Of a DNA stretch of 64,000 bases, positions 26,150 to 39,600 are shown one piece after another; position 1 is the stretch's first letter, and each line of letters starts with the position of its first letter. Under the pieces are notes generated by a model. That model was not told where the DNA came from and searched no databases. It worked only from the letters and a program-made list of their open reading frames with translations. This DNA is from Streptomyces sp. NBC_00094 (GTDB taxonomy: Bacteria; Actinomycetota; Actinomycetes; Streptomycetales; Streptomycetaceae): assembly GCF_026343125.1 (NCBI RefSeq), contig NZ_JAPEMB010000001.1, positions 6,205,501-6,269,500 on the forward strand, written 5' to 3'. A program made the translations under genes and the position numbers.

Positions 26150-26796
26150 GCTTCCCTCCGTGCCTCGGTACGCAGGGCGAAGCCCCGTTCCGCGAGTCGT
26201 TCCTCGAGTCCCTCCCGGAAACCGGGAGTCGGCGGTACCCCCGCCCAGGTCAGCGATCCGTCGGCCTCCATGGACAGTTCGACGCCCGCGCTGGTGTCCG
26301 GCTCGTCCGCCACGTGCGCGTAGCGGCCGGTGAGCGCGATGACGCGCTGGTTGGCGGAGCCGCGCCAGCGCAGACCGTGCCGCTTCGACGCCACGTACGG
26401 GCCGTCGACGAGGAGGTCGAGCCGCCGGAGCAGCTCGCGCCGGTCCGGGGCGCCCCGCAGCAGGGCCTCGTACCGGAACCCGGAGTAGGCCATCGCGCCG
26501 AAGTCGGGACGCCGTTCCCGTACGGCATCGAGCAGCGCGGCCAGCGCCGCCGCCTGGCTGAACGGCTCGCCGCCGGAGAGGGTGACGCCCTCGATGTCCG
26601 GCAACCCGCCGAGCCAGTCGGCGAGTTCGTCCACCGCGTAGGAGGTTCCTCCTTCGAAGGGCAGCGTCTCCGCCGCCACGCAGCCCCGGCAGCGCAGCGG
26701 GCAGCCCTGCACCCAGATCACGGCACGCGCCCCCGGCCCGAGGACGGTGCAGCGGTCGAGCCTTCTCGCCACCGAGAGGTGGGTCACCTGTGCCAT
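26146..26796 (-). CDS. Radical SAM protein of the NrdG/activase type
   Basis: A 216-residue single-domain radical SAM enzyme. The cluster motif is CPLRCRGC (CX3CX2C) in WVQGCPLRCRGCVA. A GGEPF motif for SAM binding follows (LSGGEPFSQ), and VDGPYV sits where activases have it. The size and layout resemble anaerobic ribonucleotide reductase activase (NrdG) and other 4Fe-4S single-cluster activases. No reductase gene is nearby, so it probably acts on a partner protein in this operon, perhaps making a radical or modifying a residue. It overlaps the kinase gene by 13 nt and the coiled-coil gene by 4 nt. Family sure; substrate unknown. Confidence 0.85.
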   Translation of the reverse strand: MAQVTHLSVARRLDRCTVLGPGARAVIWVQGCPLRCRGCVAAETLPFEGGTSYAVDELADWLGGLPDIEGVTLSGGEPFSQAAALAALLDAVRERRPDFGAMAYSGFRYEALLRGAPDRRELLRRLDLLVDGPYVASKRHGLRWRGSANQRVIALTGRYAHVADEPDTSAGVELSMEADGSLTWAGVPPTPGFREGLEERLAERGFALRTEARREA

Positions 26797-27893
26797 ACGG
26801 CGCTCCCCTCCGAGCCGTCCTTCGTGCCCTTCGCGTCCTTCGTGTCCGTGACGTTCCTCGAGTCCGGGGCCGGGTAGCACTCCGCGCCGCGCTCGGCCAG
26901 GTCGCACCACGGGCACCAGGGCCGCTCCGCCGTGTGCACGTGCCGGGTGTTCCGCCGGCAGGTCCTCAGCCGCTCCGGCGCCGACTCCGCCGCCAGGGCC
27001 TCGGCCCAGACCGAGGCGGGGGGCCGTACCCCGCCGAACGCGGCTCGGAAGTGGGCGGCGAGCCGCCGGGGGAGCAGATCGGCGGGCGGCGCGGAGCGGG
27101 GGAGGGTCACCGAGGTCCGGTCGAGGAGGCGACACCGGCCGTGCAGGACGTTGTCGTCGTACGAGAGGTAGTCGCCGCTCGCGGGATGCCCGGCGAAGGG
27201 GTGGAGCCCGCACATCAGCACCTGGTGGACCAGGACGGCGAGGACGAACTCGTCGGACGCCCGGTCCGGTGCCGTGCCGGCCGGCGCGCCGATCCGTTCG
27301 GGCGCCGTGTGGCCCGGGCTGCCCATCCGTCCGGGGAACACCTCGCCGCCGTCCGTGAACTGCCAGGAGTCCACGTCCGCGATGCCGACCCGGCCGTGCG
27401 CGTCGACCCACAGGTTGTCCGGCTTCAGATCGCCGACCACATAGCCCTCGGCGTGCAGGTCCGCGAGGAGGCGGGCGAGGGAGAGGGCGGCGGCGAGCGC
27501 GGTCGCCCAGGTCGCGCGGGGGAGGAGCGTCCGGCGGGCCTGCGGGGTCAGGAGGTGGGCGAACGGCTGGTGGGCGTGGCGCATGTCGGTCATCACGTAG
27601 CCGTCCACCCCCTCGGCGCCCGGCCCACCGGCCCGGACCCCCGCCATCGGCCAGGCGATCGGCGTGGGCGTCCCGGACAGCAGCCGGACGGTGCGCGGCT
27701 CGCGGCGCTGTCGCACCAGCCGGGCGATGCGGCGCCGGTACGCGGCCGGGTCCGGCGGATCGGGGACGAGCTTGGCCACCAGGGGCCGTGCGTCGTCGAC
27801 GGCGTAGACGACCCCTTCCGAGCCGCTGCCGATGCGCCGCGTGAGACGCCATGTGTGCCCGCTGCCGGACACCACCGTGAGGGTCATCGTCAC
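26784..27893 (-). CDS. Divergent serine/threonine protein kinase with C-terminal zinc motif
   Basis: A 369-residue kinase-like protein. The Gly-rich loop GSGSEGVVYAV (about 22-32) and a VAIK-like AKLV lysine (Lys41) are present. The catalytic loop reads GDLKPDN (Asp155, Lys157, Asn160), with HRD replaced by VGD. DFG is replaced by DVD (173-175), and an APE motif follows. These changes are typical of atypical bacterial kinases that often stay active. A small Cys cluster near residues 319-342 (C...CPWC) may bind zinc. GTG 27893 overlaps the PP2C stop (GTGA). Kinase next to phosphatase suggests reversible phosphorylation controls the operon's proteins. Confidence 0.85.
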   Translation of the reverse strand: MTMTLTVVSGSGHTWRLTRRIGSGSEGVVYAVDDARPLVAKLVPDPPDPAAYRRRIARLVRQRREPRTVRLLSGTPTPIAWPMAGVRAGGPGAEGVDGYVMTDMRHAHQPFAHLLTPQARRTLLPRATWATALAAALSLARLLADLHAEGYVVGDLKPDNLWVDAHGRVGIADVDSWQFTDGGEVFPGRMGSPGHTAPERIGAPAGTAPDRASDEFVLAVLVHQVLMCGLHPFAGHPASGDYLSYDDNVLHGRCRLLDRTSVTLPRSAPPADLLPRRLAAHFRAAFGGVRPPASVWAEALAAESAPERLRTCRRNTRHVHTAERPWCPWCDLAERGAECYPAPDSRNVTDTKDAKGTKDGSEGSAVWHR

Positions 27894-28750
27894 CTGCCGT
27901 CCGTGAGGGCGCAGAGCACGGTCAGGTCGTCACCGGTCCTGGCCGCCTCGGGCCCGGAGAGCAGGTCCCGCAGAGGTGCGGCGTCACCGCCGTTGGCCCG
28001 GAGCGTCGCGGCCAGCCCGCAGAAGAACCGCTCGGAGGGTAAGGGTCCTGCCTCCGGCGGGAGTTCGCGTACGGAGGGGTGGTCGAGGGTGAGGGCCGCG
28101 CAGCCGTCGGTGGCGAGGACGACACCGCTGAGCTGCGGCTCCCACACCACGAAGGACCGTAAGCGCAGGCCGGCCCCGGGCGACGAGAGGAAGACCGTCT
28201 CGGGCGCGCCGGGAGGGGGCGGCGGCAGGACCAGGTGGCACCGCTCGCGCCTCTGTGGCGCGGTCCCGGTCCCGGCGGGCTCACGGGTCAGCACCGTACC
28301 GAAGCAGTCGCCGACCGAGAGGAACGCCACCCAGGGCGGCCGTACGACCGCGGCGACGAGCGTGGCGGCCAGCGCACCGGCGTCCACGGGAGGCGGGGGA
28401 TCCGCCGGTCCGAACGGAGCCGTCGGCCGCCCCGACGGACGGCCCGTCGCCGACAGCACCCCCTCGACCGCCCGTCGGAACTCCAGGACCACCTCGGCGC
28501 CCGCCGCGGCGATCCACGCCGTCCAGGTCTCCGGGGCGTCCGTCGCCTCCGGGACGGACTCGGACAGGATCCGGCAGGCGGTGTCCACGGCGATGTGCGC
28601 GCCCAGCGCGCTGCGCTCGCGGCCGCCGGCGCCGTCCGCCACGGCCAGCACGGCCGCCTCCCCCAGGTCGACCGCCTTGAAGGCGTCCTGACATCCCTGC
28701 CCGCGCGCCAGGTGCGCGGCCCCCTGGACGGCGGCCCCCGCCGTGATCAC
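27890..28750 (-). CDS. PP2C-family protein phosphatase
   Basis: A 286-residue metal-dependent phosphatase. The core acidic metal-binding residues are visible in order: VADGAGG near residue 39, FLSVGD in the middle, VLATDG, and GDDLTVL close to the C-terminus. The start is the GTG at 28750, overlapping the vWA stop by GTGA. It probably reverses the kinase encoded immediately downstream. It may also set the phosphorylation state of vWA, GTPase or AAA+ partners, since FHA-free systems of this kind use such pairs. All motif residues seem intact, so activity is likely. The substrate is inferred only from position. Confidence 0.87.
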   Translation of the reverse strand: MITAGAAVQGAAHLARGQGCQDAFKAVDLGEAAVLAVADGAGGRERSALGAHIAVDTACRILSESVPEATDAPETWTAWIAAAGAEVVLEFRRAVEGVLSATGRPSGRPTAPFGPADPPPPVDAGALAATLVAAVVRPPWVAFLSVGDCFGTVLTREPAGTGTAPQRRERCHLVLPPPPPGAPETVFLSSPGAGLRLRSFVVWEPQLSGVVLATDGCAALTLDHPSVRELPPEAGPLPSERFFCGLAATLRANGGDAAPLRDLLSGPEAARTGDDLTVLCALTDGR

Positions 28751-29529
28751 TGGTACCTCTCCTCGAGCAGTCGCAGGCGCCGCTGCCGGTCCACCAGGTC
28801 GGCCACCTGCCCGTGGATCTCGTCGGCGGCCTGGACCGCCCCGATCCGGTCCGAGCTCTGGAAGAGCAGATCGAGGATCTGCCCGAAGTCCAGGCCCTCC
28901 AGCATCAGCGCGCCCTTGGGGGCGAGGACCCGCAGGAGCTCCAGATCGGCGCCTCGTACACCGATCGCCTGGAGCACGCATTCACCCCGCTCCTCGCCGC
29001 GGCGCACCTTCTCCGCCGTGCCGGCCAGCGCGTCGGCGTCCACCGGCTCCCCGTCCGCGTCGCTCGGCGCGCCGTCCGTCAGGACCCACAGGAACGGCCT
29101 GCGCACCTGGACCTGCCGCTCCTGGAGCACCCGGTGGCGCTCCCGGGCCAGGTCGAGCGCCGTCTCGACGGCCTCCGTCATCCGGGTGAGCCCGGACGCG
29201 GCCAGCCGGGGCGGACGCATCCGTTCCACCGGGACGAACAGCCGGTCGGGCGCGGCCTCCTCGACCGGCACCAGCCGCTCCAGGTCCGGATCGAAGACCC
29301 GGACCCGGGAGTCGAAGGTGATCAGGCACACCTCCACGCGCGCCTGCAGCCTCGGCTCCGCCCGCACCCCGTCGAACCAGCGGGTCAGGGCCTCGCTGAG
29401 CTCGTCGATCCGGGGGCTCTCGGCGGGGCGCCCCATGGAGGCCGAGGTGTCGAGCAGCAGGACGACGGGCTGCCGCTCGTCGTAACCCTGCGCCAGCCCG
29501 AACCCGTACTCGCTCCCGTACTCACTCAT
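28747..29529 (-). CDS. von Willebrand factor A (vWA) domain protein
   Basis: A 260-residue protein consisting mostly of one vWA domain. The MIDAS metal site is intact: DTSAS at residues 27-31, with the later TDGAPSD stretch supplying the further Asp. It starts near residue 21 after a short Tyr/Gly-rich leader (SEYGSEYGFG). In bacterial conflict systems vWA proteins often work with AAA+ ATPases as assembly or threshold devices; here an AAA+ gene follows in the same operon. ATG 29529 overlaps the preceding small gene by 8 nt. Function as a metal-dependent adaptor is inferred from the family. Confidence 0.87.
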   Translation of the reverse strand: MSEYGSEYGFGLAQGYDERQPVVLLLDTSASMGRPAESPRIDELSEALTRWFDGVRAEPRLQARVEVCLITFDSRVRVFDPDLERLVPVEEAAPDRLFVPVERMRPPRLAASGLTRMTEAVETALDLARERHRVLQERQVQVRRPFLWVLTDGAPSDADGEPVDADALAGTAEKVRRGEERGECVLQAIGVRGADLELLRVLAPKGALMLEGLDFGQILDLLFQSSDRIGAVQAADEIHGQVADLVDRQRRLRLLEERYQ

Positions 29530-29818
29530 CTCCGAACGCCCCGCTTCCGTCCACCCGGTCCGCCCCACCGCGGGGCGCCTGGTCCGTCCCGCCCCCGGTC
29601 ACCCTGTCCGCCCTGTCCGTCCCGTCCGGCTCGCGGGCGACGAGCCGGTGCCGTGAGGCGTCGTACCGCACGACGACCTCCGCGCCCGGCGCCATCCCCG
29701 GGGAGTCCGGGACCATGCGCAGCAGCACGCCTTCGACCAGGACGTACGCGTCGGGGGCAGGCCAGGTGACGATCCGCCCCGGTGCCCCGTGACCCCACTC
29801 TTCCATCCCGCCGCTCAT
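29522..29818 (-). CDS. Small protein, first gene of the conflict operon
   Basis: A 98-residue protein that I do not recognise. Residues 15-60 look like a small beta-barrel (VTWPAPDAYVLVEGVLLRMV...EVVVRYDASRHRLVAR). The last 30 residues are Gly/Asp-rich and likely disordered. It overlaps the vWA start by 8 nt, so it probably belongs to the operon and is its first gene. No ribosome site is obvious upstream of ATG 29818. The promoter must lie in the 133 bp up to the macro-domain gene; I could not define its boxes with confidence. Confidence 0.65.
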   Translation of the reverse strand: MSGGMEEWGHGAPGRIVTWPAPDAYVLVEGVLLRMVPDSPGMAPGAEVVVRYDASRHRLVAREPDGTDRADRVTGGGTDQAPRGGADRVDGSGAFGDE

Positions 29819-29951
29819 GTGCCCACGCTAGGTGACGCGGCGTCAACTCCGCACGTGTCAGCAGAGATTACCCACACGAAGATCTCCCGCTCCCCAGTGC
29901 GCCGCCCCGTGCGCTGTCGCGCGCACCGGTGCGCCCTTCCATTGCACCGGG

Positions 29952-31151
29952 TCAGCCGGTCGGCCTCCGGTCGAACGTCGGGCGAATTCCGGCAGGGATG
30001 CGCTCCACGAGCGCCGCGGCCTCGGGCGTACGCACCACGAAGTGGACGTCCCAGCACGCCCCGCGCGCCAACTCCGCCTCCACCGCGGCCCAGACCGCGT
30101 CCAGACTGACGTCGTACGGCAGTCCGCCGCGTCCCGAGCCGAGCAGCGGGAAGCACACCGAACGCAACGGCGGCTCATGGTGGTCGTGTTCCTCGGCGAG
30201 GACCGCGAGGGCCTGGGACACCGCGCGCGTGACGTCGGCGGGCAGTACGTCGTAGTCGTTGGTCCCGGCCCGGGGGACGGCGATCGCCGCGTGGTAGATG
30301 CGGCGTACGCCCTGCGCGGCCAACGCCCCCGCTCCGGTGGCCGCCACGGTGCCGGGCCGCACCGCGCGCCCCGAGGTGCCGTGCCGCTCGGCCCACTCGC
30401 GCAACTCGCCCGGCAGCGGGTCCGCCAGGACCTCGCCGGTGACTCCGTACGAGCCCGCCGCCCGCCGCAGCGACGCGGCGACGGACGACTTGTACGGCTC
30501 GGGCAGCGCGAAGTAGACGTTCGACGGCGAGACCACCACGTCCACGTCGCGCAGCAGGTCCACGGGGTGCACATGCACGGTGAGCCGGACCGGACGGGCG
30601 GCGGCCCGTACGTCCACGGCCCGATGCGTACCCGTGGCGCGCACGCCCGTACCCGTGCCGCGCACGCCCGTACCCGTGCCGCGCACGCCACTCGCGCCCC
30701 GGGCGACCGTGGTGTCGGCCGCGCCTGCCGCCTCCCCACCGCCGGGCCCCGCTCCGGCCGCCTCCGCCTCCGCAGTCAGCCGCACGATGTGCTCGGCGAC
30801 CTGGCCGAGCACCATCACCTCCTGGTCCTTGCGGAACCGTTCGACGCTCACCCCGTAGACCGAGGCCGCCCTGGCGCGCCGGGAGGACGCCGGCCAGTCC
30901 CGGGTCCCCTGGGCGAGGCCCAGGGTGTACTCGGCGGCGGTACGCAGCGTCCCCGCGTCCAGGCAGGCCACCGCGCACCGCAGCAACACCTCGACGGGCG
31001 CCCCCGGAGCCCGTACCCCGGTCGAGGCGAACGCCTCCGCGGCCGCCTCGATCGCGGGCAGCGCGCGCCCCCTCAGCCGGACCAGCCCCGCGCGCCTGAC
31101 TTCCTTCAGTTCGAGGAGAAGTGAGGCGTAGTCAGAAGTGGGTGATGCCAT
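29952..31151 (-). CDS. Macro-domain protein with N-terminal helical domain
   Basis: A 399-residue two-domain protein. Residues 1-130 are a helical domain rich in Arg/Ala (YTLGLAQGTRDWPASSRRAR, then VYGVSVERFRKDQE) that recurs at the N-terminus of many Streptomyces proteins. Residues 190-385 are a macro domain: VVVSPSNVYF for the VNxAN loop, YHAAIAVPRAG, and the phosphate loop FPLLGSGRGGLPYD. Macro domains bind or hydrolyse ADP-ribose derivatives. The linker carries three imperfect GTGVRGT repeats coded by a 21-bp DNA repeat near 30634-30690. The gene lies between the GTPase operon and the RES operon, so an NAD+/ADP-ribose link is plausible. Confidence 0.83.
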   Translation of the reverse strand: MASPTSDYASLLLELKEVRRAGLVRLRGRALPAIEAAAEAFASTGVRAPGAPVEVLLRCAVACLDAGTLRTAAEYTLGLAQGTRDWPASSRRARAASVYGVSVERFRKDQEVMVLGQVAEHIVRLTAEAEAAGAGPGGGEAAGAADTTVARGASGVRGTGTGVRGTGTGVRATGTHRAVDVRAAARPVRLTVHVHPVDLLRDVDVVVSPSNVYFALPEPYKSSVAASLRRAAGSYGVTGEVLADPLPGELREWAERHGTSGRAVRPGTVAATGAGALAAQGVRRIYHAAIAVPRAGTNDYDVLPADVTRAVSQALAVLAEEHDHHEPPLRSVCFPLLGSGRGGLPYDVSLDAVWAAVEAELARGACWDVHFVVRTPEAAALVERIPAGIRPTFDRRPTG

Positions 31152-31236
31152 GAACCCACCATGGCATCACGCTTCACAGGCGGACAAGCCGGTAACAGAA
31201 GGCCCGGGGGCGGCCCGGGAGCGCTCCCGGCGGGTG

Positions 31237-31917
31237 TCATCGCAGGGGCTGCGACACCCTCGCGCTCAGCGGGTCGAGGAGCCGGTTCACCTCCTCAAGG
31301 CCCTCCGGGGAGCCGAGATCCGCGATCCCCCGCCCCGGCAGCACCTCGAGGGCCGGGCCGGGGAGGGCGTCGAAGCGGTCGTGGAAGAGGACCATGGCCT
31401 CCTGCGGCCGGTTCCGGCGCGACTGCCAGACCAGGCCCAGGGCATCGGGGGCCTGCGCCCGGATCTCGCTCGCCCAGCGCCGCGCCGTCGCGTAACTCCG
31501 TTCGTCGTCGAGGAGGTCGGCGGTCCGGCGGACGGCCGCCAGGTCCTTCTCCTCGATGAGGGAGACCACCGTCAGGTCGCACGTCGTGCGCAGCACGCTC
31601 AGCGACCTGCCGTGGGCGACGGCGTAGGGGATCTCCCGCATCGTGCCGTTCCAGGCGACGGAACGCAGCATGCTCTCCGCGACGGCCGTCAGGCCGCTGT
31701 CGGCCACGTACAGGCTGTGGTACGGGTCCAGGGGCGTGCCCTCGAAACGGCCGCCGAAGAAATGGATGTCCGCGAGCTTCGGGTTGAACTGGCCTGCCCT
31801 GTACGTGGACTTGTGCACCCGCCACAGCTCCGTGCCGGCCGGGATCGTCTTGAGGTTGGGGTGCAGTTCCTCCTCAATCATGGGGAAGAACGTGATCCCG
31901 TGCGTGCGGTCGTTCAT
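31237..31917 (-). CDS. RES-domain toxin-like NAD+ hydrolase
   Basis: A 226-residue protein matching the RES domain: LWRVH (Arg33), FGGRFEG (Arg57), and SLYVADSGLTAVAES with Tyr70 and Glu81. These correspond to the conserved Arg, Glu and Ser that name the family. Known RES toxins of toxin-antitoxin pairs (MbcT-like) destroy NAD+. Here it is the last gene of CHAT -> antitoxin-like -> RES, sharing TGATG with the upstream gene (GTG 31920 is an alternative start). The domain sits near the N-terminus; the C-terminal 80 residues are extra. The motifs look intact, so activity is expected once the protein is released from control. Toxicity here is inferred. Confidence 0.85.
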   Translation of the reverse strand: MNDRTHGITFFPMIEEELHPNLKTIPAGTELWRVHKSTYRAGQFNPKLADIHFFGGRFEGTPLDPYHSLYVADSGLTAVAESMLRSVAWNGTMREIPYAVAHGRSLSVLRTTCDLTVVSLIEEKDLAAVRRTADLLDDERSYATARRWASEIRAQAPDALGLVWQSRRNRPQEAMVLFHDRFDALPGPALEVLPGRGIADLGSPEGLEEVNRLLDPLSARVSQPLR

Positions 31918-32599
31918 CACTCTCCCTCCACGAGGGTGGCCGCCGCGCCGACGAGCTCGTGGTCGGGCAACCGTCCCAGGAGCTCCGCGGGGGTCCCGCC
32001 CAGCCAGCTGTTGCCGCCGAGCCACCAGGACGCGGCGCCCCGGGGGTCGATGTCCGCGAGGAGCAGCCGGTTGACCGTGAGGACCACCTCGTGCGGGGTG
32101 CCGCCGCCCGCGGGGAACTGGAACTCCGGGTAGCGGTCGCCGTGCGGCGGGGCCGGCAGCCTGATCAGCTCGGGCGGCGGGGTGCCTCCGCACCGGGCCG
32201 CCGCCTCGGCCGAGGAGAGGGCCGGTTCCCGGAGCAGGGCGTCGGCCGAAGCCGTCGGGTCCGGGGTGGCCGGCGGCGTCGGTTCCGGGCTCGCCAACAG
32301 GTCGACCAGTGCCAGCGCATCCGTCACGGTCGTCGGCCCGGGGGGCGCCGAGACGAGCCGTACGCCGTCCAGCGAGGTGCGCACCGGATGGTCGAACGGC
32401 AGTGGCCGCAGCGCCAGTTTGACGCCCTGCAGCGCCTTGCGGACGCCTCGGTCGTCGTGCGGCGGTGCTTCGGCGAGTGCCCTCAGCCGGCTGAGCAGCA
32501 GCGCGTACTGATCGTCGTCGAGCGCCGTACGGATGGTGTCCCGGTGCTCGCCGATCAGGGCGAGCAGCGGCTCCGCGGATGGTCCGCGGCCCTCCTCGT

Positions 32600-32603
<4 letters not shown>
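31917..32603 (-). CDS. Antitoxin-like partner of the RES protein (Xre-MbcA-ParS-type C-terminus)
   Basis: A 228-residue protein between the CHAT protease and the RES gene. The first 110 residues are helical; a Pro/Thr/Ala-rich linker follows at about 105-130. The C-terminal segment (ASWWLGGNSWLGGTPAELLG) resembles the toxin-binding domain of Xre-MbcA-ParS antitoxins, in which a Leu-Gly-Gly-x-x-Pro turn is typical. No DNA-binding Xre domain is visible, unlike normal RES antitoxins. It overlaps the CHAT stop (ATGA) and the RES start (TGATG). I infer that it holds the RES protein inactive and may be the CHAT substrate. The resemblance is short and judged by eye. Confidence 0.6.
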
Positions 32604-36121
<3,518 letters not shown>

Positions 36122-36618
36122 CCCGCCTCTCCGGGCCCTCAGTGGCCCCCACAGCCCTCAACTGCCCTCGACCGTCGTCGAGTCACCACTATGCCGATCC
36201 GTCGCGGGCGCCGCCGGGACTTGCCCGGTCTCCCCGTCGGGTCGGCAACGCGGACATCGGCGTGCCGACGACGCCGACGACGCCCCCGACACCCACGACA
36301 GGGGCCGGTCGTGCGTCGAGCACGCCGATGTCCACGCTGCCTTCCCTTTCCCCCGTTCCCCCGAGCGGCCAGCGAAGCAGGGGAGGGCGCGCCGCGTGAA
36401 GGGCGGTACCGGAGATCGCCCGCTGTTCGCCCTGTTGTCGACCAGTGGGGTCGGGGACAGTGGGGGGAGCCGAGCGGCGGGGGAGCGAACCGTGGCTCGA
36501 ATTCAGGTCAATGCAGGGGAAGTTGACGAACGGCAGGTGTTGCGGGCGGCGCCCTGTGGCCATCATGGGCCACGGAGCGACGGAACGGCCGTACCGTGAC
36601 GGACGGGGGCGTGGAGGC
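36122..36618. other. Shared divergent promoter region of the two CHAT genes
   Basis: About 500 bp without a convincing gene separates the two CHAT starts. It contains the long inverted repeat at 36252-36333 and a slightly less GC-rich stretch near 36480-36540 that could hold promoters. Open frames crossing it look like shadows. Confidence 0.55.
36252..36333. repeat. 14-bp perfect inverted repeat between divergent CHAT genes
   Basis: GGACATCGGCGTGC at 36252-36265 is perfectly inverted at 36320-36333. With one bulged base the arms extend to about 19 bp. The 54-bp loop is Asp/Thr-type GC-rich sequence. It could be a paired regulator site or a large hairpin at one gene's leader. Confidence 0.75.
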
Positions 36619-39600
36619 ATGGTGGGAGACGAGGAGAGCAGCGGGGGGATCCGGGCGCTTCGGGCCTGGGCCACCGAGGCGACCGAGCGCGGGGCCCGGC
36701 TGATCGGCCGGGGGAGGGACGGGAACCCGGTGCCGGCCCAGGAGTTCGAGGGTCCGGTCGCCGAACTCACCCAGTTGCGGGGCCTCCTGGACCACGATCG
36801 GGAACTGCTCGGCAAGGTCACGCTGGTCCTCGGCGGCCTGCTCGCCACGCGTTACGCCACCGGCTGCGGCACGGCGGACGACCCGGCACGGGTCCGGAGC
36901 CTGCTGGACGAGGTGCGGGACCCGGCGACGGCCGCCGGGGAGCGGATGACGGACGAGGACCGGCAGTGGGCGGCGATGTTCCTGCTGCTGGCGGCGGGAC
37001 AGGCGGAGCCGGGACGCCCCGTCGGGGAGCCGGGGGACATCTGGGCCGTCTTCGACCGTTCCATGGCGGCGGCGCCCGGCGAGGCGGCCGCCGAGGCGGC
37101 GCGGATCGCGGGACTGGCCGCCGAGGTCCGGCAGATGTCGGTGCCGCAGGAGCTGGCGGACCGGCTGCGGCAGATGGAGGACATCGTGTCGTACATGGCA
37201 CGGACCGACCTCTCCGACCCGGAGACGCTGCTGTCGATGCTGCCTCCCGACATGCCGTTCGGCGACGAACTGCGGACTCTGATGGGGCTGATGGCGTCCC
37301 TGCCCGACACGCCGACGCCGCCCCCGCCCCCGGACCCGACGCCGATTCCGATCCCGATTCCGATTCCGCCCCAGACCCTGGCGCCGACCCCGACCCCGAC
37401 CCCGACCCCGGTCGATCGTGAGCCGACCCCGCTCCCCGACCCCCAGGCCGACTCCGACACCGCCGACACCGCCGTCACCGGCGCGTGGCTCGCCTCCCTG
37501 CTGGGTGTGCAGGAGGCCATGCGCACCGGTGATCCCAAGAGCCTCGACCGGCTTCTGAAGCGGCTGGGCGGAGAGCACGACCGCCTGCCGGCGGGGCACG
37601 GCCGGGGCGCCGAGATCGAGAACCTGATGCGGCTGGTTCTCCAGCTGGCAGGGCCCCTCGGAGGCAGCCGCGCGGACAGCGGCGAGGCCGGTCGGCACAG
37701 GGAGTCGATCATCGAGCACTTCGCGGAGTGGTCGGCCGGTGATCCCGGAGCGGGCGACCTCGCCGTCGCGGTCCGCACGAGCGATCTCCTCATGCGACTG
37801 CTGGCGGAGGAGGAGTCGGAGAGCGACGAGGAGCACCGGCGGCTGATGGGCGAACTGGCCGCGCTCGAACGTTCCACGCCCGCCGACCACCGCTTCCGCC
37901 GGATGGTGGAGCTGGCCCACGGCACCGCACTCGCCTCGCTCGGCGGGCGTACCGGCGACACCGAGACGGTCGTACGCGGCCTGGCGCAGCAGGAGGCGGC
38001 GCTCGCGGCCGGGCCCGCGGCGGACCTCGGAATCTCCGAGGCGCAGCTCGGGGCGGTCCGCGAGGCGTTCCAGGCCTCACGGGCCGTGCTGGGCGGCACC
38101 CCTGACCTCATGCCCGCGCCCCTACCGCCGGGTCCGCGGGCGTCGACGGGCACCCGGTACCTCGCCGCCCTCACGGCGTCCCTGCGGTACTCCACCACCC
38201 AGGACCCCGCCGATCTGGACGCCTCCATCAGCGGTCTCGAGCTGGTCCGCGAGGACATCCGGCAGGGCGGGTCGCCGCAGATCGCCGCCCCCGCCCTGTG
38301 GCAGCTCGCGGAGAACTACCGCATGCGTCTGGGCCGCACCGAGGACCCGGCGGACCGGGACGCCGCCACGGACGCGGCGATGGAGTCGCTGCAGGCGCTC
38401 GCCGGTGACGTCGTCCTCCAGGTCGGCCCCGACCACGGCCTGCTGGCCGCCCGTTCCGGGGCGGACCGCGGGGTACGGGCCGCCCGCTGGGCCGGCTCAC
38501 AGGGCCGGGTCGAGGAGGCGGTGGCCGCCCTGGAACTGGGCCGTGCCCTGGTGCTGCAGGCGGCGTCCACCTCGCGGGCGGTGCCCGAGCTGCTGGAATC
38601 CCTCGGCCACCACGACCTCGCGGAGGAGTGGCGAGCCGCGGCGGACGACGGAGGGCCCGGGTCCGGACCCGGACCCGGACCCGGACCCGGAAGCGAACCC
38701 GGACCCCGACCCGCCACCCAGGAAGTCCCCGCCCCCGTCGACGGCATGACACCCCACGCGCTCCCCAGGGAACTCCCCAGGGAACTCCCCAGGGAACTGC
38801 CCAGCTCCCTGCGCCGTCGCGCCCTGGCGGCCCTGGGCCACCGGGACCCGGACGGTGTGCTCTTCCGTACGCCCACGGTCGACGAGCTCAAGGCCGGGGT
38901 CGCCGAGGCCGACGCGGACGCGCTGGTCTACCTGATCGAGGGCGAGGGAGCCACGCCGGGCATGGGGGTCATGGTGGGACCCGACACCGGCACCGGCGTT
39001 CGCGCGCTGCCCTACCTGTCCGGCGAGCGGAGCGGCCCCCTGGAGCGCTACCTCGACGCGGCCGCCGCGTACCAGGAGCGACCCGGCGTCCCCGCGGCCG
39101 CGCAGGCCTGGGAGGACGCGCTGGCCGAGCTCTGCGAGTGGGCGACGTCGGCGGTGATCGCCCCGGTGATGAGCGGTATCACGGAGCGGCTCGCCGCGAA
39201 CGAGCACCGGCGCAGGGGCCGCCCCGGCCCTCCCCGGATCGTGCTGGTGCCCTGCGGGCGCCTCGGGATCGTGCCCTGGCACGCGGCCCGTCTGCCGGCC
39301 GCGGCACCGAGCGACTACGCCTGCCAGATCATGGTGATCAGTTACGCCGCCTCCGGCCGTCAGTTCCTGAGCACGGTCCGCCGCGCACGCCGCGCCCCGG
39401 CCGCCGCACCCGTCCTGGTGGCCGACCCCACCATGACCCTGCCGTACGTGGAGCTGGAGGTGGCGGGGCTTCAGCAGGCCCTGTACCCGGAGGCGCTCCT
39501 GTACGGGGAGTTCTACGAACCGCCCGTCGAGCCCGTGGCGCTCGGCACCCCGGACGAACTCCTCGCCGCGCTGGCCGCCGGCCCTTCCGTACTCCACGTG

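Noticed and set aside
36122..36618. A small gene between the two CHAT genes
   Set aside because: Frames here have no ribosome site or coding-like composition, and the longer upstream frame of the second CHAT gene does not align with its paralogue, which begins at the later start.
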